Notes: generated by a model from the letters alone, not told the origin. Numbered from the stretch's first letter, positions 1-8,518 are shown. The stretch is 64,000 nt of DNA from an uncultured Lachnospiraceae bacterium (GCA_910578335.1 CAJTPU010000004.1:1-64000), one strand, 5' to 3'. Program-made: numbers and translations.

Positions 1-65
1 TCAGGTATTAAGGGATTATTTACAGTCGGTGTAACATATGTTTGACAAACCTACACAAATTTATA

Positions 66-94
66 TTTTCTATTTACCATTTCTATGCTATAAT
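66..94 (+). promoter_or_regulatory. Putative extended -10 promoter of degV
   Basis: TATAAT lies at 89-94 and is preceded by TG at 86-87, giving the extended -10 form TGCTATAAT. No good -35 sits 17 bases upstream; a TTGACA at 42-47 is too far away to pair with it. The leader that follows is GC-rich and can fold (GCGC at 127-130 with GCGC at 134-137). Confidence 0.55.
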
Positions 95-187
95 ACACAC
101 AAGAATCCAGCCGCTATGCGTCTGCTGCGCTTTGCGCGCGGTGATTCTTTCATCAGGCAAACTGAATCTTTGACATGGAGGAACACT

Positions 188-1063
188 ATGAGAAAGTATT
201 GTATTACGACCGATTCTGATTCCGACCTTCCACAGGAATACATTGAAAAACTGAATACAACCGTTATTCCTCAATATTATTCCTTTGGAGATACTGTCTA
301 TGGCGACGAGCTTCATATGCCGCCCGCAGAATTTTATGAACGTATGAAAAATGGTGAGTTGCCCAGTTCTCAGGCAAACAACCCTGCCGTAATCGAAGAA
401 AAATTCCGTGCCCTTTTGGACAAAGAGTTTGATATTATACACATTGCCTTCTCCTCCGCTCTCAGCGGAAGCTATAACAATGTATGTATGGTTGCCAAGG
501 AGCTTTTGGAAGAATACACGGATGCAAAAATTACCGTAATCGACTCTTTAAATGTATCTCTCGCGGAATCTCTTATGGTAATCCGCGCCAATGCCTTAAA
601 GGACAAAGGCAGTTCCTATGAGGAAGTGGTGGAATCCATAGAAGCCTTTAAGCATCACATTAACGTGCAGTTTACCGTGGACGATTTGTTCCATCTGCAG
701 AGAGGTGGCAGAATCAGCAAAACCTCGGCTATCGTGGGAAGCGCCCTGAACTTAAAGCCCCTGCTTTACATCAGTGCCGCCGGAACTCTTTCCACCGCAG
801 GCACCGTGCGCGGCAGAAAAAAATCCCTGCACGCGCTGGTAGAGAAAATGAAAGCAACTCTGGAAGAAAATACTGATTATTCGCTGCCTGTAGGCATCGT
901 ACATGGCAACTGCTTAGAGGACGCACAGGTTGTCGCAGAGCTGGTAAAAGAACAGACGCAGTTTCACGATATTATCATCAATGATATCAGCCCCAGCATT
1001 GGCACTCATGCCGGTCCGGGTGCACTGGGTATCCTGTATTACGGACAGCCCAGAAAAGCATAA
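188..1063 (+). CDS. DegV family fatty-acid-binding protein
   Basis: A 291-residue DegV-fold protein. Members bind a long-chain fatty acid, and some (FakB) present it to the kinase FakA for phospholipid synthesis. The N-terminus reads ITTDSDSDLP, the family hallmark FTVDDLFHLQRGGRISKTSA lies at residues 162-181, and GTHAGPGALG is near the C-terminus; all are typical. I chose ATG 188 because GGAGG sits 8 bases upstream and the protein then starts at the fold; the frame is open further upstream without support. It is a single gene ended by a strong hairpin and faces the peptidase gene. Which fatty acid it binds, and whether it serves a FakA, cannot be read here. Confidence 0.9.
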   Translation: MRKYCITTDSDSDLPQEYIEKLNTTVIPQYYSFGDTVYGDELHMPPAEFYERMKNGELPSSQANNPAVIEEKFRALLDKEFDIIHIAFSSALSGSYNNVCMVAKELLEEYTDAKITVIDSLNVSLAESLMVIRANALKDKGSSYEEVVESIEAFKHHINVQFTVDDLFHLQRGGRISKTSAIVGSALNLKPLLYISAAGTLSTAGTVRGRKKSLHALVEKMKATLEENTDYSLPVGIVHGNCLEDAQVVAELVKEQTQFHDIIINDISPSIGTHAGPGALGILYYGQPRKA

Positions 1064-1085
1064 ACAGCAAAATCCACGCTTTTCA

Positions 1086-1128
1086 AAAAAGCTGCTGCGG
1101 TATAGATACATACCGCAGCAGCTTTTTC
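1086..1128. terminator. Bidirectional terminator between degV and the M3 peptidase
   Basis: A perfect stem (GCTGCTGCGGTAT pairing with ATACCGCAGCAGC) is flanked by A-runs on the left and TTTTT on the right. It can therefore stop transcripts from both convergent genes. Confidence 0.9.
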
Positions 1129-1173
1129 TTATTTTTTGACACCGGTACAGACCCTAAGCTTGTCAATCACCGG

Positions 1174-2847
1174 TTACTTTATCTTTTCTTCCAGCTTCTT
1201 TACGATTTCCCTGATACTGCCTTCTTTAAAAGGATTTTCAAGACCAACCATATCCACCAGATTGGTAAAGAAATCGCTGGCGGAAAGCGTGCAAAGCTTT
1301 AAGTAACTCTCCCACGCTGCCTTCGGGTCCTCGTCCATCATTACCTTATACTCCATGGCGCAGGTCTGCGCAATGCAATAGTCAATATAATACAGAGGGT
1401 AATCATAAATATGAAGCTGTCTCTGCCAATAACCGCCTTCTGCAAAAAACTTACAATTGCCATAATCCAAATGCGGCTTATATTCCTGCTCCAGCTTCCG
1501 CCAAGCCGCTTTTCGCTCTGCCGGCGTCATCTGCGGGTTTTCATAGACAATATGCTGGAACTCATCCACCATACAGCCATAGGGAATAAATGCCGCCGCA
1601 TCCTCTAAATGCATGGCACGGTAATCATCCGCCCGCTCGCCAAAGAAAAGCTCCATCCACTTTTCCGTGAAAAATTCCATGGACATAGAATGAATCTCCG
1701 CCGTTTCCATGGTGATATCGCTATGCTCCCGAATCGGGTCCTTACCGGAAATATAGCCTTGGAACGCATGTCCGCACTCGTGGGTGATTACATTGATGTC
1801 GCCGTCCGTACCGTTAAAATTTGCAAAAATGAACGGTGCGTGGTAAACCGGCAGATATGTCATATAACCGCCCGCCTTCTTGGTCTTGCGCCCCAAAACA
1901 TCAAAGAGCTCATTTTCCATCATAAAGTCAAAGAATTCCTTTGTCTCGGGAGAAAGCTCTTCGTACATCTTCTGCCCGCTCTGCATAATTTCCTCCGGCG
2001 TGCCAACAGGCTTCGGATTTCCATTCACAAAGTACACGCCTTCATCAATAAAGGAAAGCTTGTCAATACCCAGCCTCTGTCTTCTACGCTCATGCAGCTT
2101 CTCTGCAAAAGGCACAAAATCCTCTTTTATCTGTTTTCTGAAGCTCTCTACATCCGCCTGTCCATAGCAGTTGCGCTGCATACGGTAGTAACCCAGCTCC
2201 AGATAGTTGCGGTAGCCCATTTCTTTTGCCTGCGCGTCTCTGTTCTTTACCAGCTTGTCGTAAATTTCGTCCAGCTTTTCTTCATTTTCTTCGAAGAACT
2301 CTGCCACCTTGTCCCAAGCCTTTGCACGCACGCTTCTGTCCACACTGATTAAATGCGGGCGCATCAGGGAAAGGTTTAAGGTATCGCCCTCCCAGTCTAT
2401 CTTTGCGCCGGCAATCAATTTGTCATACTCCGTCGTCAGGGCATTTTCTTCCTGCTGCAGCGGAATCAGCTTTTCGTCAAAGGATTTCAGGCTCAGTTCC
2501 ATGTTTTTAAAGGCAACCGGTCCGATTTTCTCCTCTAAATACGCGCGATAGGGCGACTCGTACATTTTTCTCTGATACGCAACCACCAGATTGGTAAGCA
2601 CAGGTCCCTGCTCGTCATAATAGGTCTGCTCTGCATCATAGAAGCTGTCGGTTGTGTCCACGTCATGACGAATATTGGCAATCGTCATCATCGTATAAAC
2701 ACGGTCTGTCAGTTCATAGTACTTCTGATGTACTGCAAACTGCTCCTCCCCGCTTTTTGCAGCGTCAAACTCCGCCATAAGCTGCTGCATTTCTTTCTCG
2801 ACTTTCTTAAAGTCGACTCTCTCGTAAGGCATGTCTTTAAATTTCAT
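1174..2847 (-). CDS. M3 family oligoendopeptidase (PepF-like)
   Basis: A cytosolic zinc metallopeptidase of the M3B (PepF) class, about 557 residues, the usual length. The zinc-binding HExxH is HECGH at residues 356-360, within ITHECGHAFQGY, followed by a conserved EIHSMSMEFF segment that supplies the third zinc ligand. The family cleaves short peptides imported or released in the cell. Two ATGs compete: 2859, directly after a GC hairpin with no Shine-Dalgarno, and 2847, behind a weak GGGA. I prefer 2847 because family members begin at the MKxKDxPY motif. It is monocistronic, with a promoter about 120 bases upstream and a GC hairpin abutting the start. Confidence 0.9.
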   Translation of the reverse strand: MKFKDMPYERVDFKKVEKEMQQLMAEFDAAKSGEEQFAVHQKYYELTDRVYTMMTIANIRHDVDTTDSFYDAEQTYYDEQGPVLTNLVVAYQRKMYESPYRAYLEEKIGPVAFKNMELSLKSFDEKLIPLQQEENALTTEYDKLIAGAKIDWEGDTLNLSLMRPHLISVDRSVRAKAWDKVAEFFEENEEKLDEIYDKLVKNRDAQAKEMGYRNYLELGYYRMQRNCYGQADVESFRKQIKEDFVPFAEKLHERRRQRLGIDKLSFIDEGVYFVNGNPKPVGTPEEIMQSGQKMYEELSPETKEFFDFMMENELFDVLGRKTKKAGGYMTYLPVYHAPFIFANFNGTDGDINVITHECGHAFQGYISGKDPIREHSDITMETAEIHSMSMEFFTEKWMELFFGERADDYRAMHLEDAAAFIPYGCMVDEFQHIVYENPQMTPAERKAAWRKLEQEYKPHLDYGNCKFFAEGGYWQRQLHIYDYPLYYIDYCIAQTCAMEYKVMMDEDPKAAWESYLKLCTLSASDFFTNLVDMVGLENPFKEGSIREIVKKLEEKIK

Positions 2848-3071
2848 AAGGATTCCCATCTGCGCGCTGCGGCGCGCGTAAGCAATACAACGTATACTTT
2901 ACAAACTTGGTATTGCCGCTTATCTGTGGCTGAATACGCTTTTTTACTCAGCCTTGCTCCTTTTATCTTATTACGAAACAAGCTGACATGCAATCTTTAT
3001 ATCGCATTCTTTGTGAATTTTTATTGCCCCAGATAATAGAATCCAAGCTTCATAAATCTTTCATTGCCATG
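2848..3071 (-). promoter_or_regulatory. Promoter and structured leader of the M3 peptidase
   Basis: On the minus strand TTGCAT (2988-2993), a 17-base spacer and TAAGAT (2965-2970) form a plausible sigma-A promoter. The leader of roughly 110 nt holds GGCTGA...TCAGCC and, right before the start, a perfect 16-nt hairpin GCGCGC-TGCG-GCGCGC at 2862-2877. No further gene was seen in this stretch. Confidence 0.6.
2862..2877. repeat. GC hairpin abutting the start of the M3 peptidase gene
   Basis: Six GC pairs around a 4-nt loop. On the transcript it is followed by AGATGGG and then the start codon. The same layout, 16-nt hairpin then AGATAGG, precedes parB at 30997-31012. Confidence 0.7.
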
Positions 3072-3120
3072 AAAAAAGAAGCAGGCGCCCTTTGGTATTT
3101 CCCTTCGGGCGCCTGCTTCT
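3072..3120 (-). terminator. Terminator of hsp20
   Basis: A 13-base stem (GAAGCAGGCGCCC pairing with GGGCGCCTGCTTC) is followed on the minus strand by TTTTTT. It lies just downstream of the hsp20 stop. Confidence 0.9.
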
Positions 3121-3148
3121 CTGCAAGACTATTTATGATAATGAATGG

Positions 3149-3598
3149 TTATCCCTCAATAGCAATATATTTCCGCGCTTCTATTTTTTCTGTATCCTTT
3201 TTGGGAACCGTCAGACTTAAGATTCCATTCTCGTATTTTGCGTGAATGTCTTCCTGCGTCACGCCCTCGCCCACATAGAAGCTTCTGGAGCAATTGCCCA
3301 CATAACGTTCTCTGCGGATATACCTGCCTTCCTCATCCTGCTCTTCCTTATTGGTGTTCTGGGAAGCGGTCACGGTCAAGTACCCGTTTTCAAGCTGTGC
3401 ATTGATATCTTCCTTCTTAAAGCCGGGAAGGTCAATATGCACCTCATATCCGTCCTTACCCTCCTTGATATCGGTCTTCATAAAGCCCTTTGCATGATTG
3501 CCATACGGCAGGCTGTGATTTCCAAAAAAGTCATCCTCGAAGGACGTGTTCATCATCTCATTAAATAAATCTTTACCAAAAATACTCGGCAGCATCAT
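3149..3598 (-). CDS. Hsp20 / alpha-crystallin family small heat shock protein
   Basis: A 149-residue ATP-independent chaperone that binds unfolding proteins during heat or solvent stress and forms cytosolic oligomers. The alpha-crystallin domain covers roughly residues 40-140, opening with DIKEGKDGYEVHIDLPG; the family signature near the C-terminus is seen as AKYENGILSLTVPK. The start is ATG 3598 behind ATGGAGG. The gene stands alone with its own terminator. Its promoter overlaps a CIRCE element, so repression by HrcA is expected. The hairpin CCGC-TTAT-GCGG at 3625-3636 lies in the short leader. Confidence 0.95.
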   Translation of the reverse strand: MMLPSIFGKDLFNEMMNTSFEDDFFGNHSLPYGNHAKGFMKTDIKEGKDGYEVHIDLPGFKKEDINAQLENGYLTVTASQNTNKEEQDEEGRYIRRERYVGNCSRSFYVGEGVTQEDIHAKYENGILSLTVPKKDTEKIEARKYIAIEG

Positions 3599-3624
3599 AA
3601 ATCATTCCTCCATTTCTTTGACCA

Positions 3625-3636
3625 CCGCTTATGCGG
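3625..3636. repeat. Short GC hairpin in the hsp20 leader
   Basis: Four GC pairs around TTAT, about 15 nt after the predicted transcription start and 26 nt before the start codon. One of several such leader hairpins in the window. Confidence 0.55.
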
Positions 3637-3658
3637 CTTTTCTATTTGTTATATCTGT

Positions 3659-3687
3659 AATATAACATGCATTGTTAGCACTGTCAA
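3659..3687 (-). promoter_or_regulatory. Sigma-A promoter of hsp20
   Basis: On the minus strand TTGACA (3682-3687), a 17-base spacer and TATATT (3659-3664): a near-consensus promoter. The -35 and spacer lie inside the CIRCE operator. Confidence 0.9.
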
Positions 3688-3701
3688 GTGTCGAGTGCTA
3701 A
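3675..3701. promoter_or_regulatory. CIRCE operator (HrcA binding site)
   Basis: TTAGCACTG, 9 bases, then GAGTGCTAA. This matches the CIRCE consensus TTAGCACTC-N9-GAGTGCTAA at all but one position. It covers the -35 of the hsp20 promoter, so HrcA binding should exclude RNA polymerase. CIRCE usually controls dnaK and groE operons; here it controls a lone hsp20. Confidence 0.93.
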
Positions 3702-3764
3702 AAATTTTATAAACTTGTAGTAGTAGCATATGTATTTGATACATTTCTATTCTTCTATCTGCGC

Positions 3765-3811
3765 AAAAACCCCGCAGTCTCTACAACAAACACAAAGACT
3801 GCGGGGTTTTT
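3765..3811 (-). terminator. Terminator of the diguanylate cyclase operon
   Basis: AAAACCCCGCAGTCT pairs with AGACTGCGGGGTTTT around a 15-nt loop, followed on the minus strand by T's. It lies just past the 176-residue gene. Confidence 0.9.
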
Positions 3812-3844
3812 AAACTGTCAAAACGACGCTTTTGGCAGAATATA

Positions 3845-4375
3845 TCAGCGTTTCCACTTTTCCTGTTTATGACCTGCCTGCTCCAGGCGGCTGCGCAAAG
3901 CTTCCAGAAAATCAAGAAAGCCCTCCCTCTCTTCCTTTTGCACAATATTCGCAATGCCGGCAACCGTTTTGCTTCCGGTATCGTAAATGTTTAAAATCTC
4001 GCCATAAGAGCCGTAACCCTTTTTGTAAATAAGACATGCCTGCGCCAGCTTAGGGTAATAAGACACTCTCTCAACAGCGTCCATCTCTATGTAAAGCGCC
4101 TCGCTGTGCCGGCTCAAATCACGGTCCATCTGTACCATTACAACCTTACCGTCACTCTGACGGTACCCAAGAATGTAATAGTAATAAGTTGTGGTATTGG
4201 TGTCAAATATAAAACCATGTTCGAACTTAGAGCTGGTTTCCGTCGCACGGAGAATCTCATAGCTGTCGCCGTCTGCAACCGCCTCATTGAACATTTCCCG
4301 CATACGGGCTTTGTTTTTTTGACATTCCGCGGCATCGTATACCAGTTCTTTCGGTTTTTTTGAAAACAATCCCAT
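3845..4375 (-). CDS. Hypothetical protein, 176 aa, in operon with a diguanylate cyclase
   Basis: I do not recognise a family. The protein is soluble, with no signal peptide or membrane segment. It opens with MGLFSKKPKEL, the middle is rich in beta-strand-like stretches with a TTTYYYYILGY run, and it ends in a charged helix (LDFLEALRSRLEQAGHKQ). It begins 28 bases after the GGDEF gene on the same strand and shares its terminator, so co-transcription is likely. A role linked to c-di-GMP output is only a guess from position. Its start ATG 4375 has AGGAGGCAAAGGAA upstream, a strong ribosome site. Confidence 0.7.
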   Translation of the reverse strand: MGLFSKKPKELVYDAAECQKNKARMREMFNEAVADGDSYEILRATETSSKFEHGFIFDTNTTTYYYYILGYRQSDGKVVMVQMDRDLSRHSEALYIEMDAVERVSYYPKLAQACLIYKKGYGSYGEILNIYDTGSKTVAGIANIVQKEEREGFLDFLEALRSRLEQAGHKQEKWKR

Positions 4376-4403
4376 TTCCTTTGCCTCCTGATTTCGTTTT
4401 TAT

Positions 4404-5447
4404 CTACACAACGACCTGATTCCTGCCCCTCCGTTTTCCCAGATAAAGCTTTTCATCTGCGTTGTGAATTACTTTTTCATAATTACTGTCCGGCAGACCG
4501 ATGGCAACGCCGCTTGTAATCGTAACATGAATCTCTTTTCCCGCCACCTCTACTACCATATCTTCTATCTGTTTTCTCAGCTCTTCCATCTGAGGATATA
4601 TCCGGTCCGCAGTCGTATTGGAAAAATAAATAATAAATTCTTCACCGCCCCACCGCACAGCCAGATTTTCTTCTCCGGCAGCCGCCTTCAAGCAGGAAGA
4701 TACTTGCACAAGCACTTCATCTCCCGCCTCATGCCCGTAAGTATCGTTTACCTTTTTAAAAAAGTCTATATCCAGCATGGTAATCACAAACGGGCTTTTT
4801 TCCTGCGCGCGGATTTGTTCAATCTGCTGCTCAAAAAAACGCCGGTTATAAAGCCCTGTCAATACATCATGGTTCATATTGTAACGCAGGGTTTCCCACA
4901 CCTTTTCCAATTCTCTGGCATAGAAAAACGCCGCCGCCATGACAATCGTCGCCGTAATGGCAATATTTATCAAATAAACAACCGGCTGGTAAGGCGCCAG
5001 AATTTCCTGCATATAGGGAATTCCAATATCCGTCATGATAACAATTCCCTCTAAAACAAGCGTCAGCACGATACCGATAATCTGATAGAAAAAGCGTTTG
5101 TTTTTATAGGAAGGAACCAGATAAAACACGGTTGCAGACATACCGATAATGTACAGATAGAATCCGTAATCCCGGCCCAAAGCCAGCTCGCTTAAAGTAG
5201 AAAACAGTAAAATTTCAAAATAACTGGACAGCATGGCTGTCTCAGAAGTATCTCTTTTGAGAAAAAGAAAATAAAAATAGAAACAACTGCTAAAGAAATT
5301 GAGATATGCCAGCAAAGAGACACCCAGCACGCGAAAGACTATCATGTATGCCAGATGTATCACCATACATACCGCCAGAAACACTACATTTTTATATTTA
5401 TTAGCCCAATCGAGCGCTTTGTCAAGCCTCGTATGCATCTTACCCAT
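4404..5447 (-). CDS. Membrane-bound GGDEF diguanylate cyclase
   Basis: A 347-residue protein with about five or six membrane helices in residues 18-170 and a cytosolic GGDEF domain in residues 185-345. It makes cyclic di-GMP from two GTP. The active-site loop is RWGGEEF with GGEEF at 267-271, and FVITMLDIDFFKKVNDTYGH is intact, so catalysis is expected. The RxxD product-inhibition site usually found a few residues before GGEEF is absent (the stretch reads AAAGEENLAV), so feedback inhibition may be lacking. The membrane part is unlike a named sensor domain. It has its own promoter and is followed by the 176-residue gene. Confidence 0.9.
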   Translation of the reverse strand: MGKMHTRLDKALDWANKYKNVVFLAVCMVIHLAYMIVFRVLGVSLLAYLNFFSSCFYFYFLFLKRDTSETAMLSSYFEILLFSTLSELALGRDYGFYLYIIGMSATVFYLVPSYKNKRFFYQIIGIVLTLVLEGIVIMTDIGIPYMQEILAPYQPVVYLINIAITATIVMAAAFFYARELEKVWETLRYNMNHDVLTGLYNRRFFEQQIEQIRAQEKSPFVITMLDIDFFKKVNDTYGHEAGDEVLVQVSSCLKAAAGEENLAVRWGGEEFIIYFSNTTADRIYPQMEELRKQIEDMVVEVAGKEIHVTITSGVAIGLPDSNYEKVIHNADEKLYLGKRRGRNQVVV

Positions 5448-5502
5448 TTATCGTTTTCCTAACCGGCTTCGCCTGCCTCAAAATCAATAAACCACTTTTA
5501 TC

Positions 5503-5531
5503 ATCATACCATGCCTTGCTTTTGAATTCAA
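5503..5531 (-). promoter_or_regulatory. Promoter of the GGDEF operon
   Basis: On the minus strand TTGAAT (5526-5531), a 17-base spacer and TATGAT (5503-5508). It lies about 60 bases upstream of the GGDEF start. Confidence 0.7.
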
Positions 5532-5586
5532 CCGTTATCAGGTATCTCCCCAAACAGATTATCGAAAACTTCGTCAAACCTGTGCG

Positions 5587-6924
5587 TCAAAACAGTCTCT
5601 TCTTGCGCCTGAAAACAACAAAGCCGATAATACCCGCTAAGTCTGCCAAAAACCAGCCGATAGGAATTGCCAGCCAGATACCGCTCACGCCTATTTGGGG
5701 AATTGCGGACAAAAAATATGCCAGCGCTACACGGGTTCCCAAAGAAAGTACGGTAAGCACCACGGAAAAACCCGGGCGGTGAATAGCGCGGTAAAATCCG
5801 TAAAACAGAAATAAAAAGCCAATGCCGATATAGCAGGAAGCTACCGTCCGCAGATAGCCCGCACCGGCAGCAATAATTTTCGTATCTGCCTCATCAATAA
5901 AAATCTTCATAAGCGGCTCTGCCAAAACACAGACTATCGCACCTGCCGCCACACAAAAGCAGACGACGGCAAAAGAGGCGCTGCGAATCCCTTTTCGTAT
6001 GCGCTCTGTCTTGCCGGCTCCATAATTCTGCGCAATAAAAGTAGAGAAAGCATTTCCAAAATCCTGCACCGGCATATAAGCAAAGGAATCTATTTTAACC
6101 GCCGCCGCATAACCCGCCATCACCACACTGCCAAAGCTGTTAATCAACCCCTGCACCATCAGGATACCGAGATTCATAACCGACTGCTGGATACAGGTAA
6201 GTGAAGACAGGCTTATCAATTCGCCAAATATTCTTCCGTTCCAGCGCATATGACATTTCTTTGGACGAATCTCTGAAAACTTTAAAAAGGTATACAGCAA
6301 AATACCTCCCGCCGCAATAAATTGCGACACAATTGTCGCTATTGCCGCGCCGCCTACGCCCCACTGAAATACCAACACAAATACCAAATCCAGACCAATG
6401 TTTAACACAACGGAAACACCCAGAAACAAAAGGGGCGCCAGCGAATTTCCAACGGCACGAAGCAGGCAGGCAAAATAATTGTACAAAAAAGATGCCGTCA
6501 GCCCCATAAAAATAATAAAAAGATATGTTTTCATAAAAGGAACCGTATCATCAGGAACCCGCAAAAGACGGATAATCCCATTCAGCCCGGGAAACAGTAT
6601 ACCGTTTAGCAGCAGCGTGACCGCTCCAATAAAGGAAAAAGAGAGAAAAATTGCTGATTTCAGCCGCTCAAAATCTTTTTTCCCAAAATAAATGGAAAAC
6701 GCTACGCCGCTTCCCATACACAGTCCCGAAAAAACGGAAGTCAGAAAAACCATAAGCGTATAGGAAGAGCCTACCGCCGCCAGCGCTTTCGGTCCCAAAA
6801 ACCTGCCCACCACCCAGGTATCCGCAATATTGTAAAACTGCTGCAAAAGATTTCCCGCCATCAGCGGAAGCGCAAACCCCAGCAGCCTTCTGTTAATATT
6901 TCCTTCTGTTAAATCCTTGTTCAT
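5587..6924 (-). CDS. MATE family efflux transporter
   Basis: A 445-residue, 12-helix multidrug and toxin extrusion protein, probably driven by a sodium or proton gradient. The start MNKDLTEGNINRRLLGFALP and the following LLQQFYNIADTWVVGRFLG are typical of the clostridial MATE group. ATG 6924 is chosen because it overlaps the stop of the preceding gene as ATGA, indicating translational coupling, and the family motif follows at once; the frame is open seven codons further upstream. It ends about 60 bases before the GGDEF promoter. The substrate cannot be told from sequence. Confidence 0.92.
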   Translation of the reverse strand: MNKDLTEGNINRRLLGFALPLMAGNLLQQFYNIADTWVVGRFLGPKALAAVGSSYTLMVFLTSVFSGLCMGSGVAFSIYFGKKDFERLKSAIFLSFSFIGAVTLLLNGILFPGLNGIIRLLRVPDDTVPFMKTYLFIIFMGLTASFLYNYFACLLRAVGNSLAPLLFLGVSVVLNIGLDLVFVLVFQWGVGGAAIATIVSQFIAAGGILLYTFLKFSEIRPKKCHMRWNGRIFGELISLSSLTCIQQSVMNLGILMVQGLINSFGSVVMAGYAAAVKIDSFAYMPVQDFGNAFSTFIAQNYGAGKTERIRKGIRSASFAVVCFCVAAGAIVCVLAEPLMKIFIDEADTKIIAAGAGYLRTVASCYIGIGFLFLFYGFYRAIHRPGFSVVLTVLSLGTRVALAYFLSAIPQIGVSGIWLAIPIGWFLADLAGIIGFVVFRRKKRLF

Positions 6925-7304
6925 TTCCCGTCCCCGCCATAACAATAAGGACAGCCCAGCAGTTCGTTTAATTTGTCATACTGTCCATACATCTTCTGTA
7001 CTTCATTTTCTAAAATATAGTAATGGCGGATATAAGGTATCAGCAGTATCAAAATTACCACTGTCAGCAGCATTGTATAAATTTCTCCGGAAAGCACGGT
7101 CAGCATAAGCGACAGCATTTCCAGCAGCGCAAAGACAACGGTTACAATCAAATGTATCAGTCTCTCATGACAGAAAAAAGAGATTTGTGTCAAATGCTCT
7201 TTTTTCAATGCCTCTCCATTTATATCCTGCTGTTTTCCGTCCTGCTGCAGTTTTTCTATCAGACTGTCCATATATTTTCTGTAGCTTTTTATCCGTTTTT
7301 CCAT
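6921..7304 (-). CDS. Small membrane protein coupled to the MATE exporter
   Basis: A 127-residue protein of no family I recognise. An N-terminal charged helical part (residues 1-45, including YMDSLIEKLQQDG) is followed by two adjacent hydrophobic segments at about 48-70 and 74-92 and a short charged tail (NEVQKMYGQYDKLNELLG). The tail ends in CPYCYGG, with two cysteines spaced CxxC. Its stop overlaps the MATE start, so the two products may be made in fixed ratio; an accessory role to the exporter is a guess. A leader hairpin at 7318-7333 precedes its GGAG ribosome site. Confidence 0.75.
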   Translation of the reverse strand: MEKRIKSYRKYMDSLIEKLQQDGKQQDINGEALKKEHLTQISFFCHERLIHLIVTVVFALLEMLSLMLTVLSGEIYTMLLTVVILILLIPYIRHYYILENEVQKMYGQYDKLNELLGCPYCYGGDGK

Positions 7305-7317
7305 ATCTGCACTCCAT

Positions 7318-7333
7318 GCCTGCCTTAACAGGC
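7318..7333. repeat. Leader hairpin of the small membrane protein-MATE operon
   Basis: GCCTG and CAGGC pair around a 6-nt loop (16 nt in all). A TATAAT on the minus strand at 7346-7351 would put the RNA start about 6 nt before this hairpin, at the very 5' end of the message. Confidence 0.55.
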
Positions 7334-7404
7334 TCTTTTCCCTTTATTATAACAGCCTGCCTTATTTTTGAAAACCCGATTTTTCTCTTGCAGCATTTTC
7401 CCCC

Positions 7405-7433
7405 TTGAAAAATTGACATCTTAATTGTACTAT
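7405..7433 (+). promoter_or_regulatory. Putative promoter of the ROK-family gene
   Basis: TTGAAA (7405-7410), 17 bases, TACTAT (7428-7433). The AT-rich tract that follows, up to about 7475, could hold an operator, but I see no clear palindrome. Confidence 0.55.
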
Positions 7434-7492
7434 AAACTTTAGATAATATTCATTTTATAATTGTTCTAATACCACAGCTAGGAGGCGCATTT

Positions 7493-8518
7493 GTGCAGCA
7501 GAGAAATGACCTAACCGGAAAACCCTCTCTTATGAAAGAGTTAAATATTGGTCTGATTAAGGAAGCGCTAACCAAATATCAAAGCGCCACAAGAGTAGAG
7601 CTTTCCTCTATTACGGGAATCAGCCAGCCAACCGTCAATCTTTTAATCAAGCAACTGCTAAAAGAACGCATTGTTGTAAACGTCGGCACCATACAGGCGG
7701 CGCGCGGCAGAAAAGCAGAAGTATTTGCGCTGAACAATAAGCGTTATCTGATAGCTTCCCTGATTGTAAATGAAGATACCTTTCAATGTGCCATATCTGA
7801 CATGAACTTAAACCGCGAAGCCTCTGCCGTATTTCCCCGCAGTCAGAACAGTACATATGCAGAACAGCTCTGCACCATTGTCCGGCTTATATTAGAGCAA
7901 AACAAATATATCCGTGCCATTTCTGTCGGCGTCCCGGGCGCAGTTTCCGAAGCGGGTCAGGTTTTTGCCATTCCGCACATTCCCGAATGGGAAAGAGTCA
8001 ACTTAAAAAGCCTTTTAGAGCGGGAATTTAACCTTCCTGTCCTGATTATGAATGATATCAATGCCATTGCCGTCGGCTATGCGGGCAGTACTCAAATTGG
8101 CGTGCGGGATATGGTCTACCTGCATGCAGAAAACAACAGTGTAGGTGCAGGTATTATTATAAACGGCGGCTTATATACGGGCTTCACAAGCTTTGCCGGT
8201 GAAATTGGCTATATGCAGGTTCACGCAGGTAAAAAAACGGAGGATATACTGGCGGATACCAGTCCCGCACAGCGCACCGCCCTCCTTGAAGCCATTGCAA
8301 CCAATATTATATGTGTCCTAAATCCTGAAAAAATCGTAATCGGCGGAAAAGATATTCCGAAGCATCTCTGCGAGCATGTGCAGAAGGGAAGCTTTTTGCA
8401 GCTACCTGAAGAAATCATGCCGCAAATTGTTATCATCGATTCTAACCTTGATTATTATTTTCAAGGTCTCGGTGAAATGGGCAGAAAACTGCTTGATAAG
8501 GATATTCGTCTGGTATAA
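7493..8518 (+). CDS. ROK-family transcriptional regulator lacking kinase motifs
   Basis: A 341-residue protein. Residues 15-75 form a winged helix-turn-helix (LSSITGISQPTVNLLIKQLL), and the rest is a ROK fold with VGAGIIINGGLYTG and FAGEIGYM. ROK regulators such as NagC and XylR sense sugars and control uptake or catabolism genes. Two usual features are missing: the DxGGT phosphate loop and the zinc-binding CxCGxxGCxE that normally follows GExGH. The segment after FAGEIGYM jumps almost directly to the C-terminal IVIGG helix, so the protein is shortened and probably not a kinase. The start is GTG 7493 with AGGAGG upstream. It has its own terminator. Confidence 0.85.
   Translation: MQQRNDLTGKPSLMKELNIGLIKEALTKYQSATRVELSSITGISQPTVNLLIKQLLKERIVVNVGTIQAARGRKAEVFALNNKRYLIASLIVNEDTFQCAISDMNLNREASAVFPRSQNSTYAEQLCTIVRLILEQNKYIRAISVGVPGAVSEAGQVFAIPHIPEWERVNLKSLLEREFNLPVLIMNDINAIAVGYAGSTQIGVRDMVYLHAENNSVGAGIIINGGLYTGFTSFAGEIGYMQVHAGKKTEDILADTSPAQRTALLEAIATNIICVLNPEKIVIGGKDIPKHLCEHVQKGSFLQLPEEIMPQIVIIDSNLDYYFQGLGEMGRKLLDKDIRLV

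Noticed and set aside
42..67. TTGACA at 42-47 as the degV -35
   Set aside because: The only good -10 (89-94) is 41 bases away; nearer AT-rich hexamers give spacings of 13-15.
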